Source: Legionella bononiensis (lineage in GTDB: Bacteria > Pseudomonadota > Gammaproteobacteria > Legionellales > Legionellaceae). Taken from it: a stretch of 64,000 nt of DNA. Position numbers and translations under genes: made by a program. This document shows, piece by piece, positions 58,135-64,000 of the stretch (position 1 is the first letter of the stretch; every line of letters starts with the position of its first letter). The stretch is taken from the NCBI RefSeq assembly GCF_016786215.1, contig NZ_JADOBG010000005.1, forward strand, positions 23,509-87,508. The letters run 5' to 3'. The notes beneath the pieces were generated by a model, which saw nothing but the letters and a program-made list of their open reading frames with translations, was not told the DNA's origin and made no database searches.

Positions 58135-58604
58135 AATCCTATTTGAATTCGCTTAATGAACGAGAAAAATGGATGGTAATAGCCGCTGTTTTAAGCCTGG
58201 TTATTTACTTTTATTATCAATTTCTTTATACCCCATTAAGCAATAGTGTGGCTTTAAAATCGTCTCAACTCATTGAAAAAACTGAAACCTTGGCCTGGAT
58301 GAACCAGGTTCGGCAAAAAGCACATTCAACTACAAAAAAACAATCTGTTGATAACAGCCAATTACTCACCCTGCTCGCGACGCAATTGAAAAATAATGAA
58401 ACCCTGAAATTTCCCTATCAATTGCAACAAACCGGTTCAGGAGACATCCAGCTCACCTTTGATACGGTCCCGTTTAAGTTATTCATGCAATGGCTTGCAA
58501 AAATAAATGATAAATACACCATAACCATTAAGCAATTTGATGTTGAACATACCAATACCCCAGGGGTTACCAAATTGATGATTATTATTACTGCAGCAAC
58601 CTGA
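58131..58604 (+). CDS. gspM: Type II secretion system protein GspM
   Basis: Small inner-membrane partner of GspL, 157 residues. One membrane segment near the N-terminus (about 14-33) after the typical LNEREKWMVIAA, then a periplasmic domain with coiled-coil and ferredoxin-like parts. Start codon is GTG. It overlaps gspL, so the two are made in matched amounts. Confidence 0.87.
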   Translation: MKSYLNSLNEREKWMVIAAVLSLVIYFYYQFLYTPLSNSVALKSSQLIEKTETLAWMNQVRQKAHSTTKKQSVDNSQLLTLLATQLKNNETLKFPYQLQQTGSGDIQLTFDTVPFKLFMQWLAKINDKYTITIKQFDVEHTNTPGVTKLMIIITAAT

Positions 58605-58613
58605 ATTACTGAC

Positions 58614-59150
58614 CTATTCATCCAAATTATTTTGTACATTACCCCAGTTGGTTATGCCTGCACCCTGCTTAATTTCAGGAGGAAGTTCATCCAATGCTTT
58701 TTGAGCTGCTTCCTGACTGTCATAAGTACCATATAAACCCTTGTAATAGGCCTTACCATTACGCTGGTATTTTATCTGGGCCATCCGATCATTTTTAGGA
58801 GCCTTGTATAATTTCTGTGCTACTTTTGATGCCTTCTCATCATCTGCGACCTGAATTGTATAACCTTGAGGATTTTGACCGTTAACCCAGTTTCTGTCTC
58901 TGTCCTTAAAAGATACTGGAGAATGATATTCACCAACATGATAAGAATCTGGAACACTGACCATGTTCTGGCTCGGTCCATTCTGATAGCCATAATTGTA
59001 CATTCGATAGTCGGCTTGTGGGTATAATTGAGCATCATTATAAGTATAAGTCTGATAACTGGCTGTATTATATTCTTCATAAACCATACATGAGGATAAA
59101 TTACCGATGCATACCCCCAAAAACAGGAATTTTATTTTATAATTCATCAT
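58614..59150 (-). CDS. SPOR-domain lipoprotein
   Basis: A 178-residue lipoprotein with lipobox LSSC (Cys21), a Tyr-rich and Asn-rich spacer (about 23-90), and a C-terminal SPOR-like domain (about 95-165; GYTIQVADDEKASKVAQKL, then YKGLYGTYDSQEAAQKAL) that binds denuded glycan strands. ATG 59150 and 59147 are adjacent; GGGGG precedes. Convergent with gspM, 9 bp apart. Likely acts at the division site. Confidence 0.82.
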   Translation of the reverse strand: MMNYKIKFLFLGVCIGNLSSCMVYEEYNTASYQTYTYNDAQLYPQADYRMYNYGYQNGPSQNMVSVPDSYHVGEYHSPVSFKDRDRNWVNGQNPQGYTIQVADDEKASKVAQKLYKAPKNDRMAQIKYQRNGKAYYKGLYGTYDSQEAAQKALDELPPEIKQGAGITNWGNVQNNLDE

Positions 59151-59277
59151 ACCCCCCTGATTTATATTTTTTACTTCTGTTCTTATTGCATGTTATCTAC
59201 CGATTTGAAGAAAACTTTAGAAATCCGGTTGTTTCCAGACAGACTATGGCATAAAGTATCTTTTTTGTTTCTCTGTG

Positions 59278-60612
59278 ATGAATTATATGTGGACACATCG
59301 ACGTTCTGGTCAAACCAATCAACGAGGTTCTCAGGATCATCGAGATCCTTATGAACGAGATAGAACCAGGGTAATTCACTGTCCTGCTTTTAGACGATTG
59401 CAAAGAAAAACTCAGATTTTAGGAACCGACGAAGGCGACTTTCATCGTACTCGTTTGACTCATTCGCTGGAAGTAGATTCTATTGGCAGAAGCATAGTTC
59501 GTAATCTGATTACTAATCAAAATCACCCTATGTTTTTATCCAGCCTGTTACCCAATGATGATTTGATTAGCGTTATCTGCCTGCTCCACGATATAGGACA
59601 CCCTCCTTTTGGACATGGTGGTGAAGTCGCGTTAAATTACATGATGCGCGAATATGGTGGGTTTGAAGGAAATGGACAGACTCTAAGGCTGCTAACCAAG
59701 GTTGAGAACAGTTACGGGGGCTACGGTCTAGATTTAACCCGACGAGCATTATTGGGCATATTAAAATATCCCGTCAAACGATCCGATGTGGTTGCAAAAA
59801 AGCTCCCCCCTATCCATGAGTCCATCCATAAAACCATAAAAATTAACGATTGGCTACCACCCAAAGCCTATTTTGATTGTGAGCAACCTGAAATCGATTG
59901 GCTCTTATCCCCATTCTCTGAAAGTGATAGAACTCTATTTCAATCGCTATCCAAACAACCACAGGATACTCAGTGCGGTAAATCAGCCTTCCATAGTTTT
60001 GATTGCTCTATAATGGATACCGCAGATGATATAGCTTATGGTGTTCATGATCTGGAGGATGCCATTCATTTAAGACTCATTAATCCGTCCCATCTGGATA
60101 CACCAGAATTCAGAGAATTACTGAGCAATACCTCTCTGGCAAAACATCAGGATCGCTTAATCAATTCATTATTTTCGAATGAGTTATGTTTAAGAAAACA
60201 AACCATTGGGGAAATGGTTAATTATTTTATTACATCAACCCAAATTGTGACTATGAATGAACAGTTTGAAAATAATGTACTAAAATACAATATTGCGCTG
60301 ATCCCTGAAGCAGCCGCGCTGTTAAAGTATTTAATGCAGTGTATTTATCACAATGTAATTGATTCTCAGGAGGCACGTACCTTTGAATATGGGGGCCAAA
60401 CTGTAGTGCTCCGATTGTTTGATGCCATCAGCTCTAATCCGGCAAGTCTGTTGGACAATAAAAATCGGGAGTTATTTAAACAGGCCCAAGATGAAACACA
60501 AGCCTACCGTGTTGTTTGTGATTATCTGGCGAATATGACGGATGAATATGCATACCGAATGCATGAACGGTTGTTTGGATTTAATACCAGAACCATATTT
60601 GAACGGCTTTAG
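59278..60612 (+). CDS. dgt: dGTPase-like HD-domain triphosphohydrolase
   Basis: A 444-residue HD hydrolase that cleaves dNTPs to nucleoside and triphosphate. Metal ligands are seen in RTRLTHSLEVDSIGRSI (His), CLLHDIGHPPFGHGGE (His-Asp) and DTADDIAYGVHDLEDA (Asp). GTG 59275 or ATG 59278 can start it. The closest type is the dGTPase-like group; whether it is specific for dGTP cannot be told. Confidence 0.88.
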   Translation: MNYMWTHRRSGQTNQRGSQDHRDPYERDRTRVIHCPAFRRLQRKTQILGTDEGDFHRTRLTHSLEVDSIGRSIVRNLITNQNHPMFLSSLLPNDDLISVICLLHDIGHPPFGHGGEVALNYMMREYGGFEGNGQTLRLLTKVENSYGGYGLDLTRRALLGILKYPVKRSDVVAKKLPPIHESIHKTIKINDWLPPKAYFDCEQPEIDWLLSPFSESDRTLFQSLSKQPQDTQCGKSAFHSFDCSIMDTADDIAYGVHDLEDAIHLRLINPSHLDTPEFRELLSNTSLAKHQDRLINSLFSNELCLRKQTIGEMVNYFITSTQIVTMNEQFENNVLKYNIALIPEAAALLKYLMQCIYHNVIDSQEARTFEYGGQTVVLRLFDAISSNPASLLDNKNRELFKQAQDETQAYRVVCDYLANMTDEYAYRMHERLFGFNTRTIFERL

Positions 60613-60764
60613 ATCTTCTGTAGTCTGTAGATAATGTTCTTGTTAGATAGATAGTAGAAGTAGTGCTAACCCTAAATTAGATAATTATAAATAAATTCAT
60701 AAGTTTATAGATTAATAACCAAAATTTGATTATTGTATAGCCTGCTTTTCTTACGAGCATTTAA

Positions 60765-61769
60765 ATGGATTTAAATACAAAACTACTGGATTTACTCAAT
60801 AAATCAATTTATACCAAAGACGCTTTTTCATTAGTGGAATTAGGAGCAGACCCGGATATTCTTAATGCGAGCGGTTACAGTTTACTCCATCTGTTGATTT
60901 TTAATAATCGCATGACTGAAGCCATTCAACTGGTTGAACACTATAATGCCAATATCAATATAAAGGATAAGTATGGATTTACTCCTTTGCATTATATGTT
61001 GAATGATAATTACAGCGTTGATTCCCTGATGAGTATGATCAAGCTGGGCGCAAACCCGAATGTAAGAACCAAATCTGGAACAGCGCCAATACATTTGTTT
61101 GTACGATCAAAATTCAACTACGCGCTGGAACTCATTAAAATTCATCCAGAAAGTATCCATTATAAGAGTAATGAAGGCACACCAATACAGCTCATGATGA
61201 ATCTAAGGCATACTCAACCTTTTACCGCAGACAATTATATAGTAATGGTGCGAAATGGCGCTGATCCAGATTCTGTAGATCGAAATGATACCTCCTTACT
61301 TGATATCATTTTGAAAATGGATAAACCTGAACGGAGCAGTGAATTAGTCGCTTTAAGTAAATTATCCCTCATGGAAAGAAAATTGTTTACACCTGATTTA
61401 ATAGACTACGTAATTAATAAAGAGGGGGTAAGGCAGCTGGTAACTGATCTGCAACAAGATAAAATTAGCAAACAACACATATCACTGCTTGCCAGATTTC
61501 CGCAAGCTAAAGAGATGGTCATCAAATACATTAAGAGTTTGGACGTAGACTCCCAGGAACCCATTTTAAGAGAATGTTTAACTTCTAACAGCTCATTAAA
61601 CCAATTTTTTTCTGTTCAACGTGGATGGTTTATGACAAGTACAAATCGGGGTACTCTTGCTCAACTGACTAAAATGCAACAAGTATTAATAGATAATAAA
61701 ATCCGAGAATCTAAAACTATTAATGATGTGCCAGAAGATAACGATTTGAACTTATGTAACATGACGTAA
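60765..61769 (+). CDS. Ankyrin-repeat protein, possible effector
   Basis: A 334-residue protein with about four to five ankyrin units in the first 190 residues (SGYSLLHLLIFNNRMTEAIQ, KYGFTPLHYML, KSGTAPIHLFVRS, NEGTPIQLMMN). The C-terminal 140 residues are helical with no known domain and end in an acidic stretch. No signal peptide. Ankyrin proteins are common Dot/Icm substrates in Legionella, but no regulatory box or clear E-block is seen, so this is a possibility. Confidence 0.75.
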   Translation: MDLNTKLLDLLNKSIYTKDAFSLVELGADPDILNASGYSLLHLLIFNNRMTEAIQLVEHYNANINIKDKYGFTPLHYMLNDNYSVDSLMSMIKLGANPNVRTKSGTAPIHLFVRSKFNYALELIKIHPESIHYKSNEGTPIQLMMNLRHTQPFTADNYIVMVRNGADPDSVDRNDTSLLDIILKMDKPERSSELVALSKLSLMERKLFTPDLIDYVINKEGVRQLVTDLQQDKISKQHISLLARFPQAKEMVIKYIKSLDVDSQEPILRECLTSNSSLNQFFSVQRGWFMTSTNRGTLAQLTKMQQVLIDNKIRESKTINDVPEDNDLNLCNMT

Positions 61770-61861
61770 TCGATGTTTAATAAATATAATTTATAGTCTC
61801 TGAACGATTGTCTTCAATCAGAATGCAATTTAATGTTTAACAGTAGTTCCTAAATTGTTTA

Positions 61862-62512
61862 TTACCTATAAGAATTAAAAGGAACATTCGATACATCCCA
61901 AGGTATAAAAGACTTCATATCGTTAAAGAAGCACAATTCAGGTGGATTCAGTACAACAGTACGACCAATCAATAAGTGTTCCAAACTCTGGTTTAATTGA
62001 AGTTCAATATCATGTTCTGTTTTTTTATCAATCATTTTAAAACGATAGGCCAAGGTTATATGAAAAGGATGAGGAATTTTTTTTGTCAACTCAAACTGTT
62101 GCGCAATGTCATCAATAGTCTTCTTTTGTACTGACGGTAAACGGACAACCAATTTAATGGTCCGGCTCACTTTAAGCGAGTCAATTGTGACTTCAGGACA
62201 AAACGTATTGCTTTCTAAAGCAGTTCGAATCGCTTTAAAAAGTGGTGTATTCGAGATAATAAAATCCTTCCATTTCTCACTTCCTATGGCCTGCTCTGTA
62301 AAAAGATTGAGGGCAGTCATATGATAACTGGTGTAAGAAAGAGGAGCATAACAGGAATCGAGAAGAGTGCATTCAGTAATTAATCTGTTGACCTCTGACC
62401 AAAGACACTTATCAGCAGATTGGACGGATGCCACAACTGTAAGGCCAGGAAAAGGAGTATATTCTCCCTTGTTATTATATTTACGAAGCATCATGACATG
62501 AGATAATTTCAT
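61862..62512 (-). CDS. 2H phosphoesterase-family protein (DUF1868-like)
   Basis: A 216-residue protein with two HxT motifs, HMT (residues 64-66) and HIT (151-153), spaced as in the 2H phosphoesterase superfamily (RNA ligases and cyclic phosphodiesterases). FPGLTVVASV at the N-terminus resembles DUF1868. TTG 62545 would give 11 extra residues; ATG 62512 is preferred though it lacks a clear SD. Substrate unknown; it might process cyclic nucleotides or RNA ends. Neighbours are an ankyrin gene and a secreted protein. Confidence 0.72.
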   Translation of the reverse strand: MKLSHVMMLRKYNNKGEYTPFPGLTVVASVQSADKCLWSEVNRLITECTLLDSCYAPLSYTSYHMTALNLFTEQAIGSEKWKDFIISNTPLFKAIRTALESNTFCPEVTIDSLKVSRTIKLVVRLPSVQKKTIDDIAQQFELTKKIPHPFHITLAYRFKMIDKKTEHDIELQLNQSLEHLLIGRTVVLNPPELCFFNDMKSFIPWDVSNVPFNSYR

Positions 62513-62659
62513 CAGGTTAATTCTGAGTATAGCCTGACAGTTCAAATATAAATACCTACCTGATGAAGATCGATATATCCTCCTCAGACGATATACACAC
62601 TTTAAAGCATAAGCCCACTGCCATTAAATTAAGAATTATTTATAATAGATTGGTTGTTT

Positions 62660-62750
62660 TGTAGCCCGTATTAGCGCAGCGTAATACGGGGATGCGGTGG
62701 CATGTATTGCCACTTCAATCCTGTATTACGCTGCGCTAATACAGGCTACA
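62660..62750. repeat. 91-bp paired palindromic repeat (BIME-like)
   Basis: TGTAGCCCGTATTAGCGCAG starts and TAATACAGGCTACA ends the unit. Each half is itself a hairpin (CCCGTATTA with TAATACGGG; CCTGTATTA with TAATACAGG) and the halves are inverted to each other. The GTAGCC ends are shared with the 118-bp repeats at 26540. It fills most of the 388-bp gap between the 2H gene and the secreted protein; nothing else is recognisable there. Confidence 0.85.
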
Positions 62751-62933
62751 AAGACTTAGCATCAGACCCCTGCCCCATAATTGAAGAATATAAATGGCAT
62801 CCTGTAAATTGAGGGTTATAACCAAGACGATGAGCGCATATCGAGACTGAATTAAAAAGTAACCCATTAAAATAGTTAAGAGCGAATTGCTGGACTACAC
62901 TATTAAAATAAATCGACCCTAGAGATGATTCCG

Positions 62934-63779
62934 ATGAATAAATTAACTACGACCTTACTGTTACCCATTTTCATTTTTGAATTCAGCATCAGCTCAATCA
63001 TTAACGCATCCGCCGCCCCTAAGATACCCGCTGATTTAATGTATAACAATAAACCCATTAATCCTTTATGCTTTGATCAGGAAGAAAGTTCAAATAAAAC
63101 CCTGTCATTAACTAATAACTGTGATCTTGCACCAATAGAAGTAGTTGGGCAGTCTAAAGAGTTACTCAATAAAGGATATGTTGGTTTTGAATACAAACTA
63201 AAGGATGACTCAGACACTACGTCCAGTTACAGTTATTATAAAGTAATAGGATACTTTAATCACTTCTATACCATTTTGTCCATTAGCAACACAGGAGGAA
63301 GCGGTCACTTTTCATCTATATATCTAGTTAAGCGTGATCATGACCAATTGCATATTAAAACCTTACCTTTTGGTGGAGATCGTTGTAATGGTGGTTTGGA
63401 TGAGGTAACGCAAAATAAAAATATCTTATCCTTTTCTTCCAATATTACACCCGGAGATTTTCTTTCCATTAGCAACAATAATCCTAAAAAATTACAAGCC
63501 TATGATGATCTGGATGCTTGTGCGGCTTGCTGTGTTGCAACAGCCTTATACAAGACTGATTTACAACAAGACAGTACTCAAGCAACATTAACATCCATTC
63601 AGTTTGCCAACGATCCGGACACCTTATCCGAACTGAAGTCCAACGATAGTACGGGATACCAAGCCTGCTTTAATCAGCTTGTCTTACACTATATTGCGAA
63701 AAATAAAACTACATTGACTGTAAAAGAACTGGGTACATTTATGAGTGAGTTCAATACAAATTGCACCCAACATAACTGA
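62934..63779 (+). CDS. Secreted protein of unknown function
   Basis: A 281-residue exported protein. Signal peptide of about 28 residues (MNKLTTTLLLPIFIFEFSIS, ending ASA). The mature part has several Cys, including a CAACC cluster in the middle, which suggests disulfides. No catalytic motif recognised. ATG 62925 is an alternative start three codons earlier. It might be a type II or periplasmic product, but there is no direct sign. Confidence 0.7.
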   Translation: MNKLTTTLLLPIFIFEFSISSIINASAAPKIPADLMYNNKPINPLCFDQEESSNKTLSLTNNCDLAPIEVVGQSKELLNKGYVGFEYKLKDDSDTTSSYSYYKVIGYFNHFYTILSISNTGGSGHFSSIYLVKRDHDQLHIKTLPFGGDRCNGGLDEVTQNKNILSFSSNITPGDFLSISNNNPKKLQAYDDLDACAACCVATALYKTDLQQDSTQATLTSIQFANDPDTLSELKSNDSTGYQACFNQLVLHYIAKNKTTLTVKELGTFMSEFNTNCTQHN

Positions 63780-63889
63780 GTGAAACCCGTTGGTTCAGTT
63801 GAACTGTGTGAATATTGGATACTGATTATTGGTTTGAATTTGCTTGACGTATTTGCAGTCATTCCAATCAAGAAAGCTCTTGACTAAAA

Positions 63890-63965
63890 TGGCGTCCCCA
63901 AGGGGATTCGAACCCCTGTTACCGCCGTGAAAGGGCAGTGTCCTAGGCCTCTAGACGATGGGGAC
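63890..63965 (-). tRNA. tRNA-Glu (TTC)
   Basis: 76 nt with encoded CCA. Acceptor GTCCCCA pairs with TGGGGAC; anticodon TTC in CCTTTCACG. Its 3' end points toward the accessory block at 60.7-63.8 kb. Confidence 0.97.
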
Positions 63966-64000
63966 CTGGAACTTAATTTACTACTTTACCACTTTACTAC

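Noticed and set aside
1..64000. CRISPR array, prophage, rRNA operon or complete insertion sequence
   Set aside because: No regular repeat-spacer series, structural phage genes, transposase or rRNA sequence was seen on either strand.

Overview
The window is a 64 kb piece of a low-GC gammaproteobacterial chromosome that I assign to Legionella or a very close relative. The reasons are the order tig-clpP-clpX-lon-hupB-ppiD, a Com1/DsbA2-type thiol oxidoreductase, a T. ferrooxidans-type glutamate-cysteine ligase, a type II secretion gspL-gspM pair, a PmrA-like direct repeat in front of one unknown gene, and several unknown proteins with acidic Dot/Icm-like C-termini. There is no phage, CRISPR array, rRNA or complete insertion sequence.

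Layout. 1-11 kb: the end of a divergent methyltransferase, then a complete leucine/isovalerate catabolic operon (liuA, thiolase, a small membrane protein, liuB, liuC, liuD, HMG-CoA lyase, acetoacetyl-CoA synthetase) that takes isovaleryl-CoA to acetyl-CoA. 11-14 kb: a repeat-rich gap, then metNIQ behind a leader that folds like a SAM-II riboswitch. 14-16 kb: a candidate Dot/Icm effector behind a PmrA-like box, and a small PA3496-family protein. 16-24 kb (minus strand): glyQ-glyS-gmhB-rsmJ, dsbA2 and uvrD. 24-29 kb: an alpha/beta-hydrolase of the prolyl aminopeptidase family that lacks its nucleophile serine, dtd, mlaA, a repeat cluster carrying a copied piece of gshB, and gshA-gshB.

29-38 kb: an EamA transporter, a rhodanese, two more effector-like genes, a PafA-type phosphatase, udk, fabI and a gene-poor gap. 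38-47.3 kb (minus strand): the proteostasis block tig-clpP-clpX-lon-hupB-ppiD. A Pro-Arg-His-Leu tRNA array leads directly into tig, and Val-Asp tRNAs lie directly behind hupB. 47.4-52 kb: an intact tyrosine recombinase, an ABC-F protein (YheS type) and an exported metallo-beta-lactamase-fold protein. 52-60.6 kb: lepA-lepB-DUF4845-rnc, mltB, gspL-gspM, a SPOR lipoprotein and a dGTPase-like HD protein. 60.7-64 kb: an accessory block (ankyrin protein, 2H phosphoesterase, secreted protein, palindromic repeat) ending at tRNA-Glu.

The strongest unusual signals are the SAM-II-like metNIQ leader (11314-11386), the Ser-to-Gly change at the nucleophile of the prolyl-aminopeptidase homologue (24434-24436), the PmrA-like box at 13988-14007, and the 51-bp copy of the gshB 3' coding region next to two tandem 118-bp palindromic repeats. 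All assignments come from reading the sequence and from knowledge of the families; no database search was run.
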